From the NCBI RefSeq assembly GCF_016110345.1, contig NZ_AP019011.1:1426001-1490000 (forward strand): a stretch of 64,000 nt of DNA, read 5' to 3'. The notes beneath the pieces were generated by a model. The model was not told the DNA's origin. It saw nothing but the letters and a program-made list of their open reading frames with translations, and did not search any database. Below are positions 22,242 to 30,439 of this stretch, in pieces. A program made the position numbers and the translations under genes. The stretch comes from Fluviibacter phosphoraccumulans. GTDB lineage: Bacteria; Pseudomonadota; Gammaproteobacteria; Burkholderiales; Rhodocyclaceae. Position 1 is the first letter of the stretch. Each line of letters begins with the position of its first letter.

Positions 22242-24806
22242 TTAATTTTCTTCGTCGTCGTCAGTTTCAACGATCTTTTCCAGACCCGCCAGCTTCTCGC
22301 CGTCATCCAGCGAAATCAGCGTGACGCCTTGCGTAGCGCGGCCCAGCTCGCGGATTTCTTTAACACGCGTACGGATCAACACACCACCGGTGGTGATGAG
22401 CATGATTTCGTCTTCATCGCTGACCAGCTTGGCGGCAACCACCTTGCCGTTGCGTGTACTGTCGGCAATAGCCTTCACGCCTTGCGTGCCACGACCTGAG
22501 TGACGGAAGTCAGCCAGCGCCGTGCGCTTACCAAAACCGTTTTCGGTGGCGACCAGCACGGTTTCCGCATCATCATGCGCCACGAGCAGCGATAGCACCT
22601 GCTGATTCTTCAGCAACTTCATACCGCGCACACCGCGTGCCGGGCGACCCATCGGGCGCACATCTTCTTCATCGAACCAGACGGCTTTACCGGCATCCGA
22701 TACCAGCATGATGTCGTTATTACCCGATGTCAGCAGTGCGCCAATCAGGAAGTCGTTGTCATCCAAAGCCACAGCAATAATGCCGGCCTTACGTGGGTTA
22801 GAGAAATCTGAGAGCGGCGTCTTCTTTACCGTGCCCTGCGAGGTGGCCATAAAGACGTAACGGTCTTCGGCAAACTCCTTAACCGGTAGAATGGCGTTGA
22901 TCTTTTCGCCTTCGGCCAACGGGAACATGTTGACGATGGGCTTGCCGCGCGAGATGCGCGAACCCTGCGGCACTTCATACACCTTCAGCCAATAGCAGCG
23001 GCCACGGTTGCTGAAGCACAGGATGTAATCGTGGGTATTGGCCACGAACAAGTGTTCAACGAAATCGTCGTCCTTAATTGCTGCCGCCTGTTTGCCACGA
23101 CCACCCCGGCGCTGTGCGCGATAGTCGGTAAGCGGCTGGCTCTTGATATAACCGGTGTGCGACAGCGTCACCACCATATCTTGTGGTGCAATCAGATCTT
23201 CAACACCCAGATCCTGCGTATGCGTCACGATTTCCGAGCGGCGCTTGTCTTTGGTACCGACAGCGAATTGCTCACGCACGTCGTTCAGTTCCTGCGCAAT
23301 GATTTCGGTCACCCGCGCTGGGTTCGAAAGAATATCGAGCAGGTCGGCGATCTTTTCCATCACTTCACGGTATTCACTGACGATCTTGTCCTGCTCCAGA
23401 CCGGTCAGGCGCTGCAGACGCAATTCCAGAATGGCTTGTGCCTGAATGTCTGAGAGGCGATAGCCCTTGGCCGACATACCGTATTCCGGTGCCAGACCTT
23501 CCGGACGCGAGGCTTCAGCGGCTGCCCGCTTGAGCATCTCTTCAACGATGGGGCTATGCCAGGTGCGCGACATCAGACCCACTTTGGCATCGGCCGGGGT
23601 CGGCGCCGCTTTGATCAGGGCAATGATCTCGTCCACGTTGGACAGGGCAACAGCCAAGCCTTCGAGGATATGGCCACGATCACGTGCCTTGCGCAGTTCA
23701 AAGACATTACGACGCGTAACGACTTCGCGGCGGTGCGCCAGGAAGCATTCCAGCATCTGCTTCAGGTTGAGCAGGCGCGGTTGGCCATCGACCAGCGCCA
23801 CCATGTTCATACCGAAGGTGTCTTGCAGCTGCGTCATCTTGTACAGATTGTTCAAGATGATGTCGGGGATTTCGCCACGCTTCAGCTCAATCACCACACG
23901 CATACCGGATTTATCCGACTCGTCGCGGATTTCCGAAATGCCTTCGATCTTCTTCTCGTTCACCAGCTCGGCAATCTTCTCGAGCAGCGTACGTTTGTTG
24001 ACCTGGTAGGGCAGCTCATCAACGATGATCGATTGGCGATTGCCGCCCTTGTCTAAATCTTCGAAGTGCGTCTTGGCGCGCATAACGACACGACCACGAC
24101 CGGTGCGATAACCATCACGCACGCCCGACACGCCATAAATAATGCCGGCCGTCGGGAAATCAGGAGCCGGGATAATGTCGATCAATTGATCAATCGTCAG
24201 ATCCGGGTTTTCCAGCAGCGCCAGACAGGCCGCAATCACTTCCGACAGGTTGTGCGGCGGAATGTTCGTGGCCATACCCACGGCAATACCCGACGAACCA
24301 TTAATCAGCAGATTCGGGATACGGGCGGGCAGAATCAGCGGCTCTTGTTCGGAACCATCATAGTTCGGTCCGAAATCAACGGTTTCTTTTTCGATATCCG
24401 CTAAGAGCTCATGACCAATCTTGGCCATACGCACTTCGGTATAACGCATTGCCGCTGCGTTATCGCCGTCGACCGAACCAAAATTACCCTGACCATCGAC
24501 CAGCATATAACGCAACGAAAAATGCTGCGCCATACGGACGATCGTGTCATACACCGCGATATCACCGTGCGGGTGGTACTTACCAATCACATCACCGACC
24601 ACACGCGCCGATTTCTTATACGGCTTGTTCCAGTCGTTGGACAGTTCGTGCATCGCAAACAGCACACGGCGGTGCACCGGCTTGAGGCCGTCTCGCACAT
24701 CCGGTAGGGCACGACCCACGATCACGCTCATGGCGTAATCGAGGTACGAACGACGCATTTCGTCTTCGAGGCTAATTGGCAGTGTTTCTTTGGCGAAATT
24801 GTCCAT
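22242..24806 (-). CDS. gyrA: DNA gyrase subunit A
   Basis: GyrA breaks and rejoins DNA in negative supercoiling. From ATG 24806 (MDNFAKETLPISLEDEMRRS) the numbering matches E. coli: the active tyrosine is Y122 (AMRYTEVRM). The winged-helix and tower domains follow, then the GyrA box QRRGGRGKQ and a beta-pinwheel with repeated blade motifs, and an acidic tail ETDDDEEN. The quinolone-determining region reads HPHGDIAVYD: position 83 is isoleucine (codon ATC at 24558-24560), where serine is usual, and D87 is kept. The 854 residues are complete. A longer start at 24827 is less likely. Confidence 0.97.
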   Translation of the reverse strand: MDNFAKETLPISLEDEMRRSYLDYAMSVIVGRALPDVRDGLKPVHRRVLFAMHELSNDWNKPYKKSARVVGDVIGKYHPHGDIAVYDTIVRMAQHFSLRYMLVDGQGNFGSVDGDNAAAMRYTEVRMAKIGHELLADIEKETVDFGPNYDGSEQEPLILPARIPNLLINGSSGIAVGMATNIPPHNLSEVIAACLALLENPDLTIDQLIDIIPAPDFPTAGIIYGVSGVRDGYRTGRGRVVMRAKTHFEDLDKGGNRQSIIVDELPYQVNKRTLLEKIAELVNEKKIEGISEIRDESDKSGMRVVIELKRGEIPDIILNNLYKMTQLQDTFGMNMVALVDGQPRLLNLKQMLECFLAHRREVVTRRNVFELRKARDRGHILEGLAVALSNVDEIIALIKAAPTPADAKVGLMSRTWHSPIVEEMLKRAAAEASRPEGLAPEYGMSAKGYRLSDIQAQAILELRLQRLTGLEQDKIVSEYREVMEKIADLLDILSNPARVTEIIAQELNDVREQFAVGTKDKRRSEIVTHTQDLGVEDLIAPQDMVVTLSHTGYIKSQPLTDYRAQRRGGRGKQAAAIKDDDFVEHLFVANTHDYILCFSNRGRCYWLKVYEVPQGSRISRGKPIVNMFPLAEGEKINAILPVKEFAEDRYVFMATSQGTVKKTPLSDFSNPRKAGIIAVALDDNDFLIGALLTSGNNDIMLVSDAGKAVWFDEEDVRPMGRPARGVRGMKLLKNQQVLSLLVAHDDAETVLVATENGFGKRTALADFRHSGRGTQGVKAIADSTRNGKVVAAKLVSDEDEIMLITTGGVLIRTRVKEIRELGRATQGVTLISLDDGEKLAGLEKIVETDDDEEN

Positions 24807-24922
24807 AAAACTTTCGTGACTGGGCAAAAATGATACGGTTCAGAAACTTTCCGGCAAAAATCGGGCACTTAGACAGCAAAACTGCCAGAAACCGGTATCC
24901 GGAAAAATTGTTCAAGTTTAAC
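24807..24922. promoter_or_regulatory. Divergent promoter region gyrA / mtaD
   Basis: This gap separates the minus-strand gyrA from the plus-strand deaminase gene and must contain promoters for both. It is AT-rich, but I cannot assign boxes with confidence. Confidence 0.35.
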
Positions 24923-26272
24923 ATGCAGAGCATGCCGAACCACGCACCGACCCCAACCGCTGTTAAAGCCGACCTGATGGTCTGTCCACGCTGGATCATT
25001 CCAGTCGAGCCTTATGGTGTGGTCCAGGAAGATCATGCCCTCATTATTACTAGTGGTCAGATCGTCGATCTGCTGCCTCGGGAAGCCGCTATCCAGCGCT
25101 ATACAGCCGAAAGCATTGAGACATTACCCGACCATGTGCTGATTCCGGGCCTGGTCAACACACATACCCACGCCGGCATGACCCTGATGCGGGGCATTGC
25201 CGATGACCAGCCGCTCAAAACCTGGCTGGAAGATTGGATTTGGCCGCTGGAGACCCGCTGGGTTAGCACCGATATGGTGCGCGACGGCACCCTGCTCGCC
25301 TGTGCCGAAATGCTCCTGTCCGGGATCACCACCTTTAATGACATGTATTTCTTCCCGGAGGCTGCTGCCGAAGCGGTCGATCAAGCAGGCATTCGGGCCA
25401 GCCTGGGCATCCTGGCTTTTGAAGTCCCCACGGCTTACGGCCACGGGGCAGATGATTACCTAAACCGGGGCCTGGCAACGCGCGACGCCCTGCGCGACCA
25501 CCCGCGCCTGAGCTTTATGCTGGCACCACACGCACCGTACACCGTATCAGACGCTACCTTTGACAAGGTCGCCACGCTCGCAGCGCAAACCGGCCTCGGC
25601 ATCCACATTCATGTCCACGAAACCCAGCAAGAAGTGGATGACAGCCTGCGCCAATACGGCGAGCGCCCCCTGGAACGACTAGAGCGCCTGGGCATACTGG
25701 GGCCCCAAACCCTGGCCGTTCATGCCGTTGCCCTGAATGACAGCGACATTGCCCTTATGGCACGCCATAACGTTCATATGGCACATTGCCCGACCGCGAA
25801 TCTGAAACTAGGCTCTGGCATGGCACCAAGCAGCCAGTTACACGCCGCTGGCATCAACATCGCCTTAGGTACGGATGGCGCGGCGGGTAACAATCGACTA
25901 GATCTGCTCTCGGAAGCCCGCTTGGCCGGCTTACTGGCAAAAGGGATGGAGCAAAACCCGGGGCTTTTTCCTGCCCATAGTCTTATATATATGGCAACAC
26001 TGGGTGGTGCCCGCGCCCTGGGACTTCAGGACCAGATAGGCTCACTAGCGATTGGTAAACACGCCGACCTTTGTGCCATTGCCCTGGACAGCACCGCCAC
26101 ACTGCCCGTCTTTGACCCGGCGTCACAGATCATCCATTGCGCCGGTCGCGAGCATGTCACCCACGTCTGGGTGGACGGCCAATGTGTTGTAAAAAAGAAA
26201 CACCTCACGGAAATTTCACACGGAGAGATATACGCCAAAGCCAAAACGTGGGAGAATCGTTTCAGAGGTTAG
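24923..26272 (+). CDS. mtaD: S-adenosylhomocysteine / 5'-methylthioadenosine deaminase family hydrolase
   Basis: The enzyme belongs to the TRZ/ATZ group of the amidohydrolase superfamily, whose members deaminate SAH, MTA or related compounds. The first metal site is VNTHTHAGMTLMRG (HxH), HIHVHETQQEV holds the next histidine, VHAVALNDSDI another, and LGTDGAAGNNRLDLLSEARL the catalytic aspartate. ATG 24923 (449 residues) was chosen because upstream residues are not domain-like; ATG 24932 is close behind. The linkage to ubiG is seen in other betaproteobacteria. The exact substrate is uncertain. Confidence 0.85.
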   Translation: MQSMPNHAPTPTAVKADLMVCPRWIIPVEPYGVVQEDHALIITSGQIVDLLPREAAIQRYTAESIETLPDHVLIPGLVNTHTHAGMTLMRGIADDQPLKTWLEDWIWPLETRWVSTDMVRDGTLLACAEMLLSGITTFNDMYFFPEAAAEAVDQAGIRASLGILAFEVPTAYGHGADDYLNRGLATRDALRDHPRLSFMLAPHAPYTVSDATFDKVATLAAQTGLGIHIHVHETQQEVDDSLRQYGERPLERLERLGILGPQTLAVHAVALNDSDIALMARHNVHMAHCPTANLKLGSGMAPSSQLHAAGINIALGTDGAAGNNRLDLLSEARLAGLLAKGMEQNPGLFPAHSLIYMATLGGARALGLQDQIGSLAIGKHADLCAIALDSTATLPVFDPASQIIHCAGREHVTHVWVDGQCVVKKKHLTEISHGEIYAKAKTWENRFRG

Positions 26273-26336
26273 GTGTGCTCAACAAAGGAGTGCCCGTTCC
26301 TGCTGTTATCCATCACAACACGAATGAGGAATGACC

Positions 26337-26966
26337 ATGCGTATTTCTGCTAAGCAAGCCGTCCTGGCTGCAATCGTTGCCGGCCTGGGCGTGGGTGCTA
26401 CCGTTGCGCACGCTGCTACCCCGGGTATCGACCCTAATGGCACTGTTGCCTATCTGGTCGACAAGGATTTCAACGTCGTCAAGAGCGGTACGGGCCTGTG
26501 CTGGCGCGACGGCTACTGGACCCCAGCTAACGCTGTCGCCGAGTGCGACGGTGGTGCAAAAGCTGCACCTGCTGGCGCCAAGATCACCCTGGCTGCTGAC
26601 ACGCTGTTTGCTTTCAACAAGTCTGATCTGAAGCCAGAAGGCAAAGCTGCTCTGGACAACGTCGTCAACCAAGCTAAGGCTCTGAAGGTTGAAGTGATCG
26701 TTGCTGTTGGTTACACCGACCGTATCGGTTCGGATGCTTACAACCTGAAGCTGTCGCAGCAACGCGCCAACTCGGTTAAGGCATACTTGGTTTCCAAGGG
26801 TATCCCAGCTGACAAGGTTTACACCGAAGGTAAGGGCAAGGCCAATCCAGTTACAGGCAAGACCTGCGACAAGATCGGTGGCCCACAGAACGGTAGCAAC
26901 AAGAAGCTGGTCGACTGCCTGCAGCCTGACCGTCGTGCAGTTCTCGAAATCATCGGCACCAAGTAA
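26337..26966 (+). CDS. OmpA-family outer membrane protein
   Basis: A signal peptide (MRISAKQAVLAAIVAGLGVG ... AHA, cleaved before ATPG) precedes a short region with LCWRDGYWTPANAVAECD and a C-terminal OmpA peptidoglycan-binding domain: ADTLFAFNKSDLKPEGKAAL, VAVGYTDRIGSDAYNLKLSQ QRA and PDRRAVLEIIG, with the conserved Asp and Arg that hold diaminopimelate. Two cysteines (TCDK, DCLQ) may pair. There is no 8-strand barrel, so at 209 residues it is a small OmpA-like protein typical of Burkholderiales. ATG 26337 has GAGGA at six bases; the earlier ATG 26331 overlaps that site. A terminator follows. Confidence 0.9.
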   Translation: MRISAKQAVLAAIVAGLGVGATVAHAATPGIDPNGTVAYLVDKDFNVVKSGTGLCWRDGYWTPANAVAECDGGAKAAPAGAKITLAADTLFAFNKSDLKPEGKAALDNVVNQAKALKVEVIVAVGYTDRIGSDAYNLKLSQQRANSVKAYLVSKGIPADKVYTEGKGKANPVTGKTCDKIGGPQNGSNKKLVDCLQPDRRAVLEIIGTK

Positions 26967-26986
26967 TCGCCGATTTTCGATGCACG

Positions 26987-27014
26987 AAAAAAGCCACCTT
27001 CGGGTGGCTTTTTT
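26987..27014 (+). terminator. Intrinsic terminator after the ompA-like gene
   Basis: AAAAAAGCCACC, TTCG tetraloop, GGTGGCTTTTTT: a perfect 12-base stem with a T tract. Confidence 0.95.
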
Positions 27015-27101
27015 AATGCCTGCGCGCCGGATAACAAACGCGGGTGACCTCCCCTCGCTTTATAATCTGGGCATCATTCATTTCCGCAGCAACTTAATCC
27101 T

Positions 27102-27821
27102 ATGAACGCCCCGCTACAGCAAAGCACCAACGCCGACCCGGCTGAAGTCCAGAAATTCTCTGATCTCGCCCACCGCTGGTGGGATCCGAACAGCGAATTC
27201 AAGCCGCTGCATGACATCAACCCACTGCGTACCGGTTGGATTGACCAGGCCATTGGCCTAAATGGCAAAAAAATCATCGACATCGGTTGTGGTGGCGGCC
27301 TACTCTCCGAGGCCATGGCCACTGAAGGTGCCAACGTTACTGGCATCGATCTATCGGACAAAGCGCTGGGCGTTGCCAAACTGCACCTACTGGAAAGCGG
27401 CGCGAAGGTTGATTATCGTCACATCGCTGCCGAAACCATGGCTGCCGAGCATCCGGGCGCTTTTGATGCCGTAACCTGTCTGGAAATGCTGGAACATGTG
27501 CCCGATCCGCAGCAGACCATTGATGCCTGCGCCCAACTCGTCAAACATGGTGGCGATGTCTTTCTGTCCACCCTCAACCGCAACCCGAAGGCCTATCTGT
27601 TCGCCATCATCGGCGCTGAGTACATCCTCAACATGCTGCCTAAAGGCACGCATGACTATGCCAAATTCATCAAACCGGCCGAACTGGTGCGTATGGCGCG
27701 CCATGCCGGGCTCGATCTGGTCAGCATGGTGGGTATGAGCTACAACCCGCTCACCAAGGTTTATAGCCTGGGCAATGACACCAGCGTCAACTACCTGGTG
27801 CACCTGCGTCGCAGCGTCTAA
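27102..27821 (+). CDS. ubiG: Ubiquinone biosynthesis O-methyltransferase
   Basis: UbiG carries out both O-methylations of ubiquinone synthesis using SAM. The SAM-binding loop is IIDIGCGGGLLSEAMA near residue 55, and KFSDLAHRWWDPNSEFKPLH and TCLEMLEHVPDPQQTI are family signatures. The 239 residues are complete. gph follows after six bases, so ubiG-gph form an operon as in other proteobacteria. Confidence 0.95.
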   Translation: MNAPLQQSTNADPAEVQKFSDLAHRWWDPNSEFKPLHDINPLRTGWIDQAIGLNGKKIIDIGCGGGLLSEAMATEGANVTGIDLSDKALGVAKLHLLESGAKVDYRHIAAETMAAEHPGAFDAVTCLEMLEHVPDPQQTIDACAQLVKHGGDVFLSTLNRNPKAYLFAIIGAEYILNMLPKGTHDYAKFIKPAELVRMARHAGLDLVSMVGMSYNPLTKVYSLGNDTSVNYLVHLRRSV

Positions 27822-27827
27822 TACCTA

Positions 27828-28493
27828 ATGCCTAAAATCCAGGCCGTACTCTTTGATCTCGATGGCACGGTGGCTGACACAGCACCGGATCTGGCCTATG
27901 CCGCCAACAGCTTGCGCCTGGCCGATGGCGTACCACCGCTACCGGTAGAAATATTGCGGCCCCTGGCCTCACAAGGGGCTCGCGGCCTCTTGAAAGAGGC
28001 CGTCGGCCTGACACCTGACGATGCAGGCTTTGAGCACGCCCGTTTGCGCTTCCTGTCTTTCTACGAACACAATCTCTGCGTTCATACCAAGCTGTTCCCT
28101 GGGATCGCGCAATTGCTAGCGGGTATCGAAGCCCGCAAGCTGCCCTGGGGCATTGTCACCAACAAAGTGGAATTCTTCGCCCTACCCCTGATGCAACAGC
28201 TTGGCCTGGCCCAACGTTGCGCCATCACGGTAGGTGGCGATACCACGCCCAACCCCAAACCAGCTCCCGATCCCCTGCTCCACGCCGCCAAAGCACTTAA
28301 TGTCGCGCCAGAGGCTTGCCTCTACGTGGGTGACGACCTGCGCGATATTCAAGCCGCCCATGCTGCCGGCATGACCAGCGTCGCTGTGCGCTGGGGTTAT
28401 CTGGGCGATGGACCGCCTATCGAGCGCTGGCACGCCCACCACATTGTGAAGACGCCAAAAGATCTGCACGACCTCCTTGAAAGCCTGTGTTAG
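27828..28493 (+). CDS. gph: Phosphoglycolate phosphatase
   Basis: This HAD-family phosphatase removes 2-phosphoglycolate formed in DNA repair and by Rubisco side reactions. HAD motif I is VLFDLDGTVADTAPDL at residues 7-22, motif II lies in WGIVTNK near 108, and motif III/IV is in NPKPAPDPLL and YVGDDLRDIQAA near 170. The 221 residues match Gph length. It is the last gene before ssrA. Confidence 0.92.
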   Translation: MPKIQAVLFDLDGTVADTAPDLAYAANSLRLADGVPPLPVEILRPLASQGARGLLKEAVGLTPDDAGFEHARLRFLSFYEHNLCVHTKLFPGIAQLLAGIEARKLPWGIVTNKVEFFALPLMQQLGLAQRCAITVGGDTTPNPKPAPDPLLHAAKALNVAPEACLYVGDDLRDIQAAHAAGMTSVAVRWGYLGDGPPIERWHAHHIVKTPKDLHDLLESLC

Positions 28494-28521
28494 ACTCCCC
28501 ACTTATGTGATGTAAGACCCG

Positions 28522-28885
28522 GGGGGCGACCTGGTTTCGACGGGGGTTACAAAGCAAGACAGGGCATGTCGAGGCTCAGCTACCTCGTAAATCCAACTGA
28601 AAACAACACAATCGCCAACGACGAGCGCTACGCTCTAGCTGCTTAATTGCAGCTGGCTCCCGAACTGACTTGCTCTTGGGTCAGGTAGCGAAAGCTACAT
28701 CGGGATCATGAACATGAGATAAGGTTTGGCCATGTCACAAGGTCCGACTCGAAAATTTAGTGAATCGTCTGAAGTGAGCCTGTCCGGCCGGCGCACCAAG
28801 ACTAAATTCAATTGACCGAACTACACATGTAGAACTGCTTGTCGCGGACTTTCGGACGCGGGTTCGATTCCCGCCGCCTCCACCA
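28522..28885 (+). ncRNA. ssrA: tmRNA (transfer-messenger RNA)
   Basis: tmRNA rescues stalled ribosomes and tags their products. The 5' end GGGGGCGACCTGG and the 3' end CGCCTCC-A-CCA form the tRNA-Ala-like acceptor stem, including the G3-U70 pair read by alanyl-tRNA synthetase; the T arm GGTTCGATTCC is present. The open frame at 28614-28646 encodes the tag ANDERYALAA followed by TAA. The molecule is single-piece, not permuted. Confidence 0.97.
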
Positions 28886-28889
28886 ATAC

Positions 28890-28924
28890 AACCCCTAAGA
28901 GATTGATTGTCTTGGGGGTTTTTC
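28890..28924 (+). terminator. Intrinsic terminator after ssrA
   Basis: ACCCCTAAGA (28891-28900) pairs with TCTTGGGGGT (28910-28919, one G-T pair) and runs into TTTTCTTTG. The stretch from here to 29146 shows no gene. Confidence 0.85.
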
Positions 28925-29112
28925 TTTGTGGTTTGGCGTCTTTCTCCCTAGATACGCTATTCGGAGGCTCAATGGCCATCTCGATTCCGTCTTATACCTA
29001 CAGAAACAGGTATGGCAGATTATTTAGGGTGCGCGCACTTTTAAAGAACCACTTGCGACGCTTGAAGATTTAATATTGACGCCCGCTCAAACAAGCTTTT
29101 ATGCTGTACGAT

Positions 29113-29127
29113 AAACAAAGTTTGTTT
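29113..29127. promoter_or_regulatory. Palindrome upstream of the orphan gene
   Basis: AAACAAA-G-TTTGTTT is a perfect 15-base palindrome ending 19 bases before the ATG at 29147. It could be an operator; no partner is known. Confidence 0.3.
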
Positions 29128-29146
29128 GTTAAATTAAGCATGGGTT

Positions 29147-29542
29147 ATGGCACTCTATACAGCGGCGAAATTTATGCACAACTGCATTCAATCGAATGTG
29201 GCCGGAAGCATTGCATCGCTGGAGATTAAAGATGCGCCGCATCTATATGCTCAGTTTTACATCTGCGGCAACGAAAACGATCAGGTGAATGGCGAGATTT
29301 ATGTCCAAATTGCCGGACCAGAAAACACCGCCATTTTCGATCCAGCAATTCAACAACGATTTGCTAGATTTCTAGAAACCGGCTGGTCGCTTGATGACGG
29401 TAACGCAAGCCGAAAATTTGGCCCATTCTCCGGCTTGGATCAGTTCATGATTTTAGTGCAAACAAGTGCCCAAATATTGACCGAGGTTTATGGGATTGAA
29501 AACCCTCAATGGTATTTGGATTGTTACACTGATAGAGGGTAG
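29147..29542 (+). CDS. Hypothetical protein, 131 aa
   Basis: I do not recognise the family. The product (MALYTAAKFMHNCIQSNVAG...) looks like a compact soluble alpha/beta domain with no signal peptide or membrane segment, ending NPQWYLDCYTDRG. It is alone, more AT-rich than the housekeeping genes around it, and stands just downstream of ssrA, a frequent site for integrated DNA. No Shine-Dalgarno is clear. It converges with the YkgJ gene on the other strand. Confidence 0.45.
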   Translation: MALYTAAKFMHNCIQSNVAGSIASLEIKDAPHLYAQFYICGNENDQVNGEIYVQIAGPENTAIFDPAIQQRFARFLETGWSLDDGNASRKFGPFSGLDQFMILVQTSAQILTEVYGIENPQWYLDCYTDRG

Positions 29543-29576
29543 CGTGTATGGTCATCCTTCCTTTGAAAGGAGGGAG

Positions 29577-29927
29577 TTAGCATTCGACCGTGAGTCGGCC
29601 TAGTGCCGGCAACCCGTACACCGCCCGCGCCCGCGTGCATTGATCCGTCGGCTGGCCATCTGAGTCATAAGGTTCTAACTCCCGGCACGGCGATGGACGC
29701 TGTTCATAAATTTTGCACAGGCCACCAGGTATCGGCCCAGTCAGTTGGGCACAGTGCGGTGCTTTCTGGTTAGTGCCTTTCATGCAGCGTAATGTGGGCG
29801 TGAGTTGTTCTGTGGCATCTACAGGCACCCAACCTCCCGGCGCATCGTCCGCCTCACCCCAATAGAACGACACCCGGAACGCGGCACAGCAAGCGCCGCA
29901 GTTCATGCAGGGTGAGTGAACACTCAA
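29577..29927 (-). CDS. YkgJ family cysteine-cluster protein
   Basis: The N-terminus SPCMNCGACCAAFRVSFYWGE holds the CxxCxxCC cluster of the YkgJ (UPF0153) family, thought to bind zinc or an iron-sulfur cluster; further cysteines are in LRCMKG, HCAQ, LCKIY and PCREL. The role is not known. The only start that keeps the first cysteine is TTG 29927; ATG 29906 would cut into the cluster. It lies 14 bases after the DUF1854 gene on the same strand, so it may be the last gene of the cyanophycin-associated unit. Confidence 0.8.
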   Translation of the reverse strand: MSVHSPCMNCGACCAAFRVSFYWGEADDAPGGWVPVDATEQLTPTLRCMKGTNQKAPHCAQLTGPIPGGLCKIYEQRPSPCRELEPYDSDGQPTDQCTRARAVYGLPALGRLTVEC

Positions 29928-29941
29928 AGGCTGACGCTCAA

Positions 29942-30439
29942 TTACAGAAAACGATCGAGCAGGCGACGGCTGTGCTTGTCGAGCTGGCTGACGTCTTTAA
30001 TCAGGAACTGGATACCGTGGTTATCCGAGATGAGCAGGTTGTTGCCACCCATGCCGTTGATACGACGGATATGCTCCTCGCCCTTCAGCACAAGCTGGGT
30101 TTTACCCTGAGCCGTTTCTACCTGCCAGGTACTGGGCGTATTGAACGACGAGACACTATCGATACGGGTAATGACCGGCATGAATTCACGGGTGGCCAAT
30201 GCTTCATCAACCAGTACCCGATCTTCGGGTTTGAGATCATTAATGGAATCCAGCCAGACCACTTCGTGGGCCTCAGCATCCACCAGCGAGAAACCATGCT
30301 CGGGGTCAGAGAACGGAAAGGCCCGCACGGGCGTGACACGTTCAACGACTTCGCCATCAGACCAGACCAGCTCCAGATGACCGAAATCATCCTTACGCAA
30401 GCTGTACGTACGGTGCAAGCTCAGCAGATCATTCGACAT
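29942..30439 (-). CDS. Cyanophycin-associated DUF1854 protein
   Basis: The 165 residues match DUF1854 proteins that accompany cyanophycin synthetases: LRKDDFGHLELVWSDGE near the start, VTPVRAFPFSDPEHGFSLVD, then VLVDEALATREFMPVITRID and NLLISDNHGIQFLIKDVSQLD. The function is unknown; it is thought to act with the adjacent ABC transporter. AGGAG lies seven bases before the ATG, and the start overlaps the ABC gene by 11 bases, so the two are coupled. Confidence 0.85.
   Translation of the reverse strand: MSNDLLSLHRTYSLRKDDFGHLELVWSDGEVVERVTPVRAFPFSDPEHGFSLVDAEAHEVVWLDSINDLKPEDRVLVDEALATREFMPVITRIDSVSSFNTPSTWQVETAQGKTQLVLKGEEHIRRINGMGGNNLLISDNHGIQFLIKDVSQLDKHSRRLLDRFL

Noticed and set aside
24827..24827. 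Longer gyrA start giving MPSHESF
   Set aside because: The start at 24806 gives E. coli numbering and the conserved N-terminus; no better ribosome site favours the longer form.
24840..24853. A GAAACTTTCCGG string near mtaD like the 13-base motif of the adhesin island
   Set aside because: Only part of the motif matches and no link in function is visible.
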